From contig DKOG01000185.1 of assembly GCA_002469915.1 (NCBI GenBank), forward strand, positions 1 through 6,276: a stretch of 6,276 nt of DNA. The letters run 5' to 3'. Positions 1 through 6,276 of the stretch are shown here, piece after piece (the first letter of the stretch is position 1; each line of letters starts with the position of its first letter). The notes under the pieces were generated by a model. It was given only the letters and a program-made list of their open reading frames with translations. It ran no database searches and had not been told where the DNA came from. The stretch comes from Bacteroidetes bacterium UBA7368 (GTDB lineage: Bacteria > Bacteroidota > Rhodothermia > Rhodothermales > UBA10348). The position numbers and the translations under genes are program-made.

Positions 1-906
1 TATTCGAACGAGATTGTGCCCAGGTACGCTTCGCCAGTGAGAAGTCGATTTCTCAACTCGGCTGCGGTTAGCGTGGGCCAAACTGATTACTTCGATTATT
101 ATCAAACCAAGGGATGGCAGGTATCCGTAGAGAAGCGCCGTCTTTTTTCTCGAGGGTCCACCTTTTACGCTTCTTTTAGCGACAGAGAATCCTCTTCGAT
201 CCGTACCTCCCTCGGCAAATCGTTTTTGGGGAAAACCATCCGGTCGACCCCTAATGCACAAGTGGCCCAAGGACGATTACAATATGTTCAGGTTGGGTTA
301 GAAATCCAGCAGGATTGGGCTGCTCTCCCCGTCTTTTTCCGAAGGAAAGTGAATGTGGAATTAGAGCATAGTATAGGGGGAGATGCTCTTTCTGGTGGTT
401 CCTATTGGCGGGCTAGCACTTCCGCGTTCTGGAGCTTTAATACCTTTTTCAAGCGCAGATTACTGCCAAATGCGGTCGAATTCCGGCTGGATGCCGGCAT
501 ATTGGGTGGCGACTCGATTCCGCTTCAACGACTCGGAATCATCGATGGCTCATCTGTTCTCACAACATTCGGGACCATAAAAACGCTCGCAGATAGACCA
601 TATGAAGGTGATCGATGGGTGCTGTTGGCCTGGGAGCATTCGTTTCGGACGGTTCCTTTCGAATTGTTAGGTTGGGATTGGGCGCTCAAGCGGCACTGGA
701 CGGTATTGGTTCACGGGGCTCATGGGTATGCCTCACTTGACTCGTACTCTGGCGCAAATAGGGATATGCTCGTTTCTACCGACGGATCTCATCATGAACT
801 TGGAATCTCGCTATCTGGACTCTTTACGGGTGCCCGACTGGATACTGCGTTTCGCTTAGATAAGCCTGGGTTTAGAATGGGAATCTCCGTAGCCCGAATT
901 TTTTGA
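1..906 (+). CDS. Outer-membrane beta-barrel protein, DUF5686-like, C-terminal part (5' end outside window)
   Basis: The frame is open from the first base of the window to a TGA at 904-906, giving 301 visible residues. The nearest start-like codon (GTG at 16) lies inside the coding region, so the gene is cut by the left edge. The visible part has the character of an outer-membrane barrel: many short alternating polar/aromatic strands (WRASTSAFWSF, RWVLLAWEHSF, FRMGISVARIF) and a terminal phenylalanine, the usual C-terminal signal for barrel assembly. The stretch QRLGIIDGS (residues about 176-184), then PYEGDRW (200-206), EHSFRTVPFELLG (212-224) and LVHGAHGY (236-243), resembles from memory the end of DUF5686 / carboxypeptidase-regulatory-like-domain proteins of Bacteroidota, whose C-terminal half is a surface-antigen-like barrel. 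Their function is not well established; a role in the outer membrane is inferred. Another Omp85- or TonB-type barrel is possible. No signal peptide can be seen because the N-terminus is missing. The gene converges with the sulfurtransferase gene. Confidence 0.6.
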   Translation, partial: YSNEIVPRYASPVRSRFLNSAAVSVGQTDYFDYYQTKGWQVSVEKRRLFSRGSTFYASFSDRESSSIRTSLGKSFLGKTIRSTPNAQVAQGRLQYVQVGLEIQQDWAALPVFFRRKVNVELEHSIGGDALSGGSYWRASTSAFWSFNTFFKRRLLPNAVEFRLDAGILGGDSIPLQRLGIIDGSSVLTTFGTIKTLADRPYEGDRWVLLAWEHSFRTVPFELLGWDWALKRHWTVLVHGAHGYASLDSYSGANRDMLVSTDGSHHELGISLSGLFTGARLDTAFRLDKPGFRMGISVARIF

Positions 907-946
907 TTTCGACCTCGACCTCGGTTTCGATATTGGTTTTGATGGG
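905..946. repeat. Degenerate six-base tandem repeat (about 7 units)
   Basis: Starting inside the TGA stop of the outer-membrane gene, about seven consecutive 6-base units can be read. Each begins GAT, GAC or GGT and is followed by a pyrimidine-rich triplet (TTC, CTC, CTC, TTC, ATT, TTT); the last unit ends in GGG. Two units, GACCTC at 911-922, are identical. Read in the frame that starts at 905, the tract gives alternating Asp/Gly and hydrophobic residues (DFDLDLGFDIGFDG), then reaches TAA at 953-955. A run of six T (899-904) lies immediately upstream. The tract may be a simple-sequence expansion or a remnant of coding sequence; nothing shows that it is translated. Confidence 0.5.
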
Positions 947-967
947 CAGAAATAAGGGCTGCCTAAT

Positions 968-1000
968 GGAAAAGTACTTGCCTTCGCTAAGGACTACTTC
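968..1000 (-). terminator. Weak candidate intrinsic terminator for the sulfurtransferase gene
   Basis: Directly downstream of the leftward gene's stop, the - strand can fold into an interrupted hairpin. The inner stem CCTT/AAGG (989-992 with 981-984) closes a 4-base loop. The outer stem AAGTA/TACTT (995-999 with 972-976) is separated from it by an asymmetric internal loop. Four U residues (973-970 on the - strand) overlap and follow the outer stem. The stem is AU-rich and broken, so it may be a weak terminator or only a 3' end structure. No better terminator is visible for the rightward outer-membrane gene in this 94-base convergent gap. Confidence 0.3.
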
Positions 1001-1870
1001 CTATGAGCTACTCTCACCGCTCGTGCCTCTCTTAATAATTCCGCGTTCGTCATCATGAATCCAACCGCTCCATGATTCGGCGAACAGACGTGGCATGGGG
1101 AAACCTGCGATCTGTGTGGCAAGAATATTATGACACGCCGTCACGCCTGATCCACAATAAAATACAGGGATTGAATCTGGAGAAAATGCAGCTAAAAACC
1201 GATTTCTCAGGTCCAATTCTGATAGAAAAACGCCTTCTGATGTCAGGTTATCCATCCAAGGAATGTTTACGGCACCAGGAATATGGCCGGCTACAGGATC
1301 AATAGGCTCTTCTATGCCCAAGTACCGCTCCTTGGCCCGAGAGTCGACCAAGTTTAGGGACTCAATATGCGCTTCGACTTGATCCATTTCTACGCGAAGT
1401 CCTGACTGGACGACCGTGTTTATTGTGCCCCCATTATCTAAGGAAGACTGTTCACTGTTGGAACCGCTCTGTGTAGGGTGTCCGTTTTCTACCCATTTTG
1501 TAAAGCCGCCTGAGAGAACCTGAACATTCGAATGACCTATCCAGTGAAGGAGCCACCACATCCGAGCGGCAAACGGACCGGATACGTCGTCATAGCAAAT
1601 TACTTGAGAGGAGGGCGAGACTCCATATCGAGTCATCAGATCTGAGAACTCTTGTGGATCGGGCAATGGATGACGTCCTCGGCTACCGTCACCCACGTTG
1701 GAGGACAGATCGTGGTCTAGATGCACATAATGCGCTCCAGGAACGCGGTTCATGGCATGTGATCTGCGCCCATATTCCGGATCTGCTAATTGAAAACGGC
1801 AGTCGAACAGCACGATATCAGGAGAAGCGAGTCTTTTCGCGAGCTGATCTGATGTAATCAAATGAGACAT
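1001..1870 (-). CDS. sseA: Sulfurtransferase with tandem rhodanese domains (3-mercaptopyruvate sulfurtransferase type)
   Basis: A complete protein of 289 residues with two rhodanese domains, the usual length for this family. The N-terminal domain (about residues 5-130) has the hallmarks LFDCRF, RVPGAHYVHLD and YDDVSG but no catalytic cysteine in its loop, as expected for the inactive half. The C-terminal domain (about 160-280) carries LVDSRAKERYLG, DPVAGHIPGAVNIPW and the active-site loop CGSGVTAC, with Cys239 as the predicted persulfide-forming residue. CGSGVT is the loop typical of mercaptopyruvate sulfurtransferases (SseA/MST); thiosulfate sulfurtransferases usually have CRKGVT. The predicted reaction is transfer of sulfur from 3-mercaptopyruvate to a thiol acceptor or cyanide in the cytoplasm; substrate preference is inferred from this loop only. 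I chose the ATG at 1870 because family similarity begins at MSHLITSDQL. An ATG at 1888 and a TTG at 1990 are in frame, but the longer one would overlap mutS. The gene is divergent from mutS and convergent with the outer-membrane gene. Confidence 0.9.
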   Translation of the reverse strand: MSHLITSDQLAKRLASPDIVLFDCRFQLADPEYGRRSHAMNRVPGAHYVHLDHDLSSNVGDGSRGRHPLPDPQEFSDLMTRYGVSPSSQVICYDDVSGPFAARMWWLLHWIGHSNVQVLSGGFTKWVENGHPTQSGSNSEQSSLDNGGTINTVVQSGLRVEMDQVEAHIESLNLVDSRAKERYLGIEEPIDPVAGHIPGAVNIPWMDNLTSEGVFLSELDLRNRFLAAFSPDSIPVFYCGSGVTACHNILATQIAGFPMPRLFAESWSGWIHDDERGIIKRGTSGESSS

Positions 1871-1961
1871 GATTTGTGTTATCCACATTGGTTTTGATTG
1901 AGCGCGAGGACGCGTAGTTTGACGCTCCCCGTCAAGATACCAGATCCTAACTCTATTCCGA
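1871..1961. promoter_or_regulatory. Divergent intergenic region between sseA and mutS
   Basis: These 91 bases must hold the 5' signals of both the leftward sulfurtransferase gene and the rightward mutS operon, unless mutS is read from a more distant start. Two small adjacent inverted repeats are present: CGCG-AGGA-CGCG at 1903-1914, and TTGACG / CGTCAA at 1919-1935 with a 5-base loop. The second repeat places a TTGACG, which resembles a -35 box, on both strands, but no well-spaced -10 box follows on either. A TAGTTTG at 1915-1921 vaguely resembles the Bacteroidota -7 element (TAnnTTTG) but is one base short between TA and TTTG. No clear ribosome-binding site precedes either start. The role of the region is inferred from position; no individual promoter is assigned. 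Confidence 0.4.
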
Positions 1962-4625
1962 ATGCCTGATACTGTCACGTCGACCGCCAAAAAAGGCCAG
2001 ACTCCGCTAATGCGGCAGTATTATTCAATTAAGGACCGGCATCCCGGAACTGTATTGCTTTTTCGGATGGGCGACTTCTACGAGACGTTTGGTGAAGACG
2101 CAGAGCAAGTTCATGCTGTTTTGGGAATTACGCTTACAAAACGATCCAGTGGCGCGGCATCGGAGGTTAGCCTGGCTGGTTTTCCACATCATGCCTTGGA
2201 GACCTACTTGCCGAAGCTCGTTCGCTCTGGTTTTCGAGTCGCTATTTGCGAGCAATTAGAATCACCTACAAAAGGCAAGAAGATTGTTGACCGTGATGTA
2301 GTTGAGATTGTAACTCCCGGAGTTACGCTGCGAGATCAGCTACTGGATCCGCGGGAAGCCCGGTATTTAGTGGCCTTGCATCAGATTACGGTGGGTCGGG
2401 GAAACAAGCGCCGGATTCGTTTTGGTGTTTCATTTGCTGATGCCTCTACGGGTGAGTTTAAGTTAACCGAGGTAGATGCAGCTGACCTTGAAAACTTGCT
2501 GCGTGGCATCGGTCCTGCGGAAATCTTGTGTACTCGACCCATTCGAGTTGATCTGGAAGCCATGGGCTATCCCAGACAAGTAACGTCCATTTTGGAGGAC
2601 TGGGTTTTCGGAGAAGAATATGCTCGATCAACATTGACCGATCACTTTGATGTGCACTCCTTAAAAGGCTTTGGAGTTGATGAGGGTTCTGCAGGGGTTA
2701 CTGCAGCCGGAGCCCTCATGCATTATCTGCAGGAGACGCAAAAAGGAAGTATTCCTCATGTGCGAAGGATCGAGGTGTATGACGAGTCTGAATACATGTC
2801 GCTAGACGTTCAGACGCTCAGAAATTTAGAGTTGCTTGCCTCCAGTTCTGGAGAGGAGGGGGGTTTAGTCACGATTATCGATGAAACACGCACACCCATG
2901 GGCGCTCGAATGCTACGCTCATGGCTTGTTCGGCCCTTGCGTGATTTAGATCGCATCGTGAAACGTCAAACGATAGTAGACGGATTTCACTCATCCAGAG
3001 AGACTCGCGATGTGTTACGGAGCGAGCTTGCTGAAGTGGGCGACTTAGAGCGTATTTCAGTTAGAATCTGTACAGGTCGCGCCACGCCAAGAGATCTTGG
3101 CGGGTTGAAGAGAGCCTGCGAAGTGCTTCCAAAAGTAGTTGATGCACTGGAGGGAGCAGACAAGAAAGAAGTGAAGGCACTGGCAGAACGCCTGATTCCA
3201 GTAACTGAATTAGTGGCGCTTATCACTGAGACGCTGGTAGACGAACCGGGTACGAGCCTAAAAGATGGAGGGGTGATTCGGGCAGGCTACTCTGCGGAAT
3301 TAGACGAATTGAGAGCCCTTTCATCGGGTGGCAAGCAGTGGTTAGAACAGCTTAAGGAAACGGAATCTGCCAAAACCGGAATACCTAGTCTGAAAATTGG
3401 GTTCAATCGCGTTTTCGGTTATTACCTGGAGGTCACGAACGTTCACAAGGATAAAGTCCCCGAACATTTTATTCGGAAGCAGACCCTTGTTAATGCTGAA
3501 CGCTACATCACTCCCGAACTAAAGGAGTATGAGGACAAGATCTTAGGTGCGGAAGAGCACATCAGTCAGTTGGAAGGCGACCTCTTCCACGAACTGCGCG
3601 ACAACGTGGCGGGTTTTACAGAAGACGTTTTCTCAAATGCCAAAGAGATCGCACGTCTGGATGTGCTTTCTTCTCTAGCAGAAGTCGCCGTTCGAAATCG
3701 CTTTGTTCGTCCTTTGATGCATTCGGGTACGGATCTAGAGATTGAAGACGGTCGGCATCCCGTAGTAGAGCAATCGCTTCCCCCGGGCGAGCCGTTTATT
3801 CCCAATTCTACCAAGCTAAACACTGAAACGGAGCAGATTCTGATCGTTACTGGTCCCAATATGGCGGGTAAAAGCGTTGTATTACGCCAAGTTGGATTGG
3901 TGGTGTTGCTGGCTCAGATTGGTTCATTTGTCCCAGCTAAGCGGGCTAGAGTTGGTTTAGTGGACCGCATCTTTACCCGGGTTGGAGCCTCAGACAATTT
4001 GTCTGCCGGTGAGAGCACGTTTCTCGTAGAGATGAACGAAACGGCGAACATTCTGAACAATGCGAGCCCGCAATCGCTGATTTTGTTGGATGAAGTGGGA
4101 AGGGGGACGAGTACGTTTGATGGACTTTCTATTGCCTGGGCCCTTGTTGAATACCTGCATGGTAACTCTGATGTAGCGGCTCGGACTTTGTTCGCAACCC
4201 ATTATCATGAATTAAACGAGTTAGAAAACAGGCTGGAGCGCGTCCGCAATTACAGGATTCTGGTTCAAGAGCATAATGGACGAGTTGTCTTCCTCCGAAA
4301 AATGGTCAAAGGCGGCGCCGATCATAGCTACGGCATCGAGGTTGCCCGCATGGCTGGGCTTCCAGCAAGTCTTTTGGACCGATCGAGACAGATTCTAAAT
4401 CAATTGGAGCAGCAAGAATTGGAGGTTGGAACGAAAACAACCCAAACGCCCCAACCAGACCTAGTAAAAGATTCCGGACCTCAAATGTCGCTCTTTGAAC
4501 TTGCGGCCGACCCTAACCTTCAAGAAGTAGGAGAAATAATCGCTGCTCTGGACCCCGATGTAATGACTCCAATGGAAGCTCTGTTATTGCTTTCTAGACT
4601 CCATCACAAAATTTCAGACGAATGA
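1962..4625 (+). CDS. mutS: DNA mismatch repair protein MutS
   Basis: A complete 887-residue MutS (the E. coli protein has 853). MutS dimers bind mispaired or looped bases after replication and, on ATP binding, become a sliding clamp that recruits MutL. The N-terminal mismatch-reading domain shows GDFYETFGEDA, with the wedge Phe39 and Glu41 of the F-x-E motif. The connector domain lies at about 135-260. The core lever and clamp domains (about 275-580) include LDVQTLRNLELL and GFNRVFGYYLEVT. The ATPase domain has Walker A GPNMAGKS (631-638), the segment SAGESTFLVEMNETA, Walker B and signature LLDEVGRGTSTFDG (708-721, Asp710 and Glu711), and ATHYHEL (745-751). Near the C-terminus QMSLF (841-845) fits the beta-clamp-binding motif known in MutS, followed by the DPDVMTPMEALLLL tail helix. 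All key residues are present, so it should be active. The ATG at 1962 gives the usual short lead before TPLMRQYYSIK; no Shine-Dalgarno is visible. The stop overlaps the next gene's start, suggesting translational coupling. Confidence 0.98.
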   Translation: MPDTVTSTAKKGQTPLMRQYYSIKDRHPGTVLLFRMGDFYETFGEDAEQVHAVLGITLTKRSSGAASEVSLAGFPHHALETYLPKLVRSGFRVAICEQLESPTKGKKIVDRDVVEIVTPGVTLRDQLLDPREARYLVALHQITVGRGNKRRIRFGVSFADASTGEFKLTEVDAADLENLLRGIGPAEILCTRPIRVDLEAMGYPRQVTSILEDWVFGEEYARSTLTDHFDVHSLKGFGVDEGSAGVTAAGALMHYLQETQKGSIPHVRRIEVYDESEYMSLDVQTLRNLELLASSSGEEGGLVTIIDETRTPMGARMLRSWLVRPLRDLDRIVKRQTIVDGFHSSRETRDVLRSELAEVGDLERISVRICTGRATPRDLGGLKRACEVLPKVVDALEGADKKEVKALAERLIPVTELVALITETLVDEPGTSLKDGGVIRAGYSAELDELRALSSGGKQWLEQLKETESAKTGIPSLKIGFNRVFGYYLEVTNVHKDKVPEHFIRKQTLVNAERYITPELKEYEDKILGAEEHISQLEGDLFHELRDNVAGFTEDVFSNAKEIARLDVLSSLAEVAVRNRFVRPLMHSGTDLEIEDGRHPVVEQSLPPGEPFIPNSTKLNTETEQILIVTGPNMAGKSVVLRQVGLVVLLAQIGSFVPAKRARVGLVDRIFTRVGASDNLSAGESTFLVEMNETANILNNASPQSLILLDEVGRGTSTFDGLSIAWALVEYLHGNSDVAARTLFATHYHELNELENRLERVRNYRILVQEHNGRVVFLRKMVKGGADHSYGIEVARMAGLPASLLDRSRQILNQLEQQELEVGTKTTQTPQPDLVKDSGPQMSLFELAADPNLQEVGEIIAALDPDVMTPMEALLLLSRLHHKISDE

Positions 4626-5161
4626 TACGAGATTTTATAGGGTGTTCACCCCAATTGGATGCCACCAATTTTGTGGCTGAAACGGCAGCGGTCATTGGAG
4701 ATGTTCATCTGGCTAAAGATGTCAGCATTTGGTTTGGTGCTTCGCTTCGGGGGGATGTAAATCGCATACGCATAGGCGAAAGGTCAAACGTCCAAGACAA
4801 TGCGGTCGTTCACGTAACGAATGGCACAGCACCAACGAATATTGGGAAGGGTGTTACCATTGGCCACTCTGCTATCGTCCATGGGTGTACCATAGAAGAC
4901 GACGTACTGGTGGGTATGGGCTCCATCATTTTGGATAAGGCGGTCATTGGAAGCCGTTCGATCATAGGAGCCGGCGCTTTGATTACTAGTGGTGTCATTA
5001 TCCCTCCTGAGTCGTTGGTTTTGGGATCCCCGGCCAAGGTTATCAGAGGATTGAGATCAGATGAAATCGATTCTATTTACGAGTACGCCAGCAACTACGT
5101 TCGGTACAAAAACATTTATCTCGGTGTTGAGCGTCCTGACACCAATCCATTCTATACCTGA
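4622..5161 (+). CDS. Gamma-carbonic-anhydrase-like hexapeptide-repeat protein
   Basis: A complete 179-residue protein made mostly of imperfect hexapeptide repeats (for example IGDVHL, IGERSN, IGKGVT, IGHSAI, IGSRSI, IGAGAL), which fold as a left-handed beta helix, followed by a C-terminal alpha helix (about 145-165). The active-site set of gamma carbonic anhydrases can be placed: His64 (AVVHVT), His82 and His87 (IGHSAIVHGC) as zinc ligands shared between subunits of a trimer, plus Arg43, Asp45, Gln58 and Asp59 (LRGDV, NVQDN). The spacing of 18 residues between the first and second histidine shows that the acidic loop of the archaeal Cam enzyme is missing, so this is of the CamH/YrdA/PaaY-like short type. 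CO2 hydration is plausible, but many members of this group have little measured activity or an unknown substrate, so the function stays general. The ATG overlaps the mutS stop by four bases (ATGA) and purD follows after 8 bases, so the three are probably co-transcribed. No Shine-Dalgarno is seen; translation may depend on ribosomes finishing mutS. Confidence 0.9.
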   Translation: MIRDFIGCSPQLDATNFVAETAAVIGDVHLAKDVSIWFGASLRGDVNRIRIGERSNVQDNAVVHVTNGTAPTNIGKGVTIGHSAIVHGCTIEDDVLVGMGSIILDKAVIGSRSIIGAGALITSGVIIPPESLVLGSPAKVIRGLRSDEIDSIYEYASNYVRYKNIYLGVERPDTNPFYT

Positions 5162-5169
5162 GCCTACTC

Positions 5170-6276
5170 ATGCATATTCTGATCATCGGAGGTGGCGGGA
5201 GAGAACATGCCATTGCTTGGAGCCTGAGTCGTAGTCCCCAAAAGCCGCATCTGTTCATTACTCCCGGAAACGGTGGGACCACGTCTATTGGAGAAAATGT
5301 CAGTTTGGACGCCTCGGATCATGCTGCGGTCGGGTCTTTTGTAAAGACACACTCGATAGACCTGGTTGTGATCGGTCCCGAGCAGCCTTTGGTAGATGGT
5401 CTTTCCGATTACCTTCGAGATCACGATGTCGCAGTAGTCGGTCCATCGGCAGCAGCGGCTCAGCTTGAGGGTAGTAAGGCCTTTTCCAAGGCGTTCATGC
5501 AACGGCAGGGAATTCCTACAGCCGCTTTCGAGACGTTTACCTCAGGGCAATTGGAGAATGCTCTGTCCTTCGTTCGTGCAGAAGGAGCACCCATCGTCGT
5601 AAAAGCCAGCGGGCTGGCTGCGGGCAAGGGGGCGATTGTATGTGAAACGCTGGATGATGCCGAGCAAGCGGTCCGATCCATGATGGAGGAGGGTTCACTC
5701 GGAAGTGCTGGAAGTACGGTGGTCGTAGAGTCTTTTATGTCTGGGGAAGAGGCGAGTCTGTTTGTTTTGACAGATGGTCAAGATTATGCGTTGCTGGCGC
5801 CGGCGCAAGACCATAAACGAATCGGCGAAGGTGATACCGGGCCAAATACGGGCGGAATGGGCGCATATGCGCCGGCGCCTGTCATGACGGACGCCCTGAT
5901 ACAAGAAGTCTGTGAGCTGATAGTTGAACCCACTTTAAATGGTATGGCGCTCGAAGGCATGCCGTATCAAGGAATTCTATATGTTGGCCTAATGATTACA
6001 CCTGATGGTCCTATGGTCGTTGAGTATAATTGCCGATTAGGAGATCCCGAGACGCAAGTCGTTTTACCGCTTATGGACGCCGATGCCGTAGACGTATTCA
6101 AAGCGATGGCCTTGGGTGGCATCAAAAACGTCCGTATTGGTACTTTTCCGGGCGCTGCAGCCTGTGTCGTTTTGGCGTCCGGTGGGTATCCGGGAGCGTA
6201 TGAAAAAGGCAAAGCGATTTCAGGCGCACAAGGAATAGACTCCGAGACAACAGTGGTTTTTCACGCGGGTACATCG
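5170..6276 (+). CDS. purD: Phosphoribosylamine-glycine ligase (GAR synthetase), 3' end outside window
   Basis: The frame runs uninterrupted from ATG 5170 to the right edge, giving 369 residues with no stop; the family is usually about 420-430 residues, so roughly the last 50-60 are missing. PurD is the cytosolic ATP-dependent ligase joining 5-phosphoribosylamine and glycine to form GAR, the second step of de novo purine synthesis. Visible motifs, in order: the N-terminal GGGGREHA (7-14), GPEQPLVDG (69-77), VGPS with LEGSKAFSK (90-106), the ATP-grasp segment VVKASGLAAGKG (143-154, Lys145), EGDTGPNTGGMGAY (220-233), and EYNCRLGDPETQ (285-296), in which Glu285 and Asn287 are the predicted magnesium ligands. 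Many homologues have EFNARFGDPETQ at the last motif; the Cys and Leu variants here look like normal lineage variation. The start fits the family, whose members begin just before this glycine-rich motif. No Shine-Dalgarno is seen. The 8-base gap from the upstream gene suggests operon expression with mutS; no purine riboswitch or operator is visible. Confidence 0.97.
   Translation, partial: MHILIIGGGGREHAIAWSLSRSPQKPHLFITPGNGGTTSIGENVSLDASDHAAVGSFVKTHSIDLVVIGPEQPLVDGLSDYLRDHDVAVVGPSAAAAQLEGSKAFSKAFMQRQGIPTAAFETFTSGQLENALSFVRAEGAPIVVKASGLAAGKGAIVCETLDDAEQAVRSMMEEGSLGSAGSTVVVESFMSGEEASLFVLTDGQDYALLAPAQDHKRIGEGDTGPNTGGMGAYAPAPVMTDALIQEVCELIVEPTLNGMALEGMPYQGILYVGLMITPDGPMVVEYNCRLGDPETQVVLPLMDADAVDVFKAMALGGIKNVRIGTFPGAAACVVLASGGYPGAYEKGKAISGAQGIDSETTVVFHAGTS

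Noticed and set aside
16..906. GTG at 16 as the true start of the outer-membrane gene
   Set aside because: The frame is open to base 1, there is no signal peptide after the GTG, and the content matches only the end of a barrel protein.
1072..1857. Plus-strand open frames inside the sulfurtransferase gene (1072-1305 and 1654-1857)
   Set aside because: They lie antisense to a well-supported gene, have no recognisable domain, and their composition looks like a shadow of the coding strand.
1919..1947. Sigma70-type promoter for mutS using TTGACG at 1919 as the -35 box
   Set aside because: No TATAAT-like box occurs 16-18 bases downstream, and Bacteroidota promoters usually have a different consensus.
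1871..1990. N-terminal extension of the sulfurtransferase to a TTG at 1990 or an ATG at 1888
   Set aside because: The extra 40 residues have no rhodanese similarity and the TTG would make the gene overlap the start of mutS on the other strand. The family begins at MSHLITSDQL, so 1870 is preferred; 1888 cannot be fully excluded.
2025..4208. Several minus-strand open frames within mutS
   Set aside because: All are short, lie fully inside conserved mutS sequence, and show the Arg/Ser-rich low-complexity character of antisense shadows.
5797..5878. Two identical 10-base palindromes GCGCCGGCGC in purD, 72 bases apart (5797-5806 and 5869-5878)
   Set aside because: Both are in frame and encode Ala-Pro-Ala, in positions where PurD proteins often have such residues, so coding and codon choice explain them.
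5164..6212. Minus-strand open frames within purD
   Set aside because: The plus-strand frame carries every PurD motif without interruption; the antisense frames have no recognisable family features.
1..6276. Mobile element, CRISPR array, tRNA/rRNA, defence or toxin-antitoxin locus
   Set aside because: Almost all of the window is conserved housekeeping coding sequence. The gaps are 94, 91 and 8 bases long and hold no repeat-spacer array, transposase, integrase or RNA gene structure.

Overview
This is an ordinary bacterial chromosomal segment, most likely from the Bacteroidota in the broad sense, and plausibly the Rhodothermota/Balneolota side. Three things point there: a C-terminal fragment resembling the DUF5686 outer-membrane barrel family, which is typical of Bacteroidota; a MutS and a PurD with Bacteroidota-like motif variants (GPNMAGKS followed by VVLRQ in MutS, EYNCRLGDPETQ in PurD); and no convincing Shine-Dalgarno sequence before any visible start. 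Base composition looks near-balanced by eye. The lineage is an inference, since no marker such as 16S rRNA is present.

Layout from left to right: (1) bases 1-906, + strand, the 3' part of a large outer-membrane beta-barrel protein whose start lies outside the window; (2) bases 907-1000, a convergent intergenic gap holding a degenerate six-base repeat and a weak hairpin that could end the leftward transcript; (3) bases 1001-1870, - strand, a two-domain rhodanese of the 3-mercaptopyruvate sulfurtransferase type; (4) bases 1871-1961, a 91-base divergent intergenic region with two small adjacent inverted repeats; (5) bases 1962-4625, + strand, a complete mutS; (6) bases 4622-5161, + strand, a gamma-carbonic-anhydrase-like hexapeptide-repeat protein whose start overlaps the mutS stop (ATGA); (7) bases 5170-6276, + strand, purD (GARS), which starts 8 bases later and runs off the right edge after 369 codons.

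The last three genes are so tightly packed that they are probably one transcription unit: DNA mismatch repair, a probable zinc CO2/bicarbonate enzyme and a purine biosynthesis step. They share no pathway, so this looks like a housekeeping operon joined by co-expression rather than a dedicated system. The sulfurtransferase is transcribed away from mutS and shares its upstream region.

I found no mobile element, CRISPR array, RNA gene, toxin-antitoxin pair or defence locus, and no sign of an undescribed system. The most unusual item is the six-base repeat directly after a T6 run at the end of the outer-membrane gene, where a one-base slip would add a 16-residue alternating tail.
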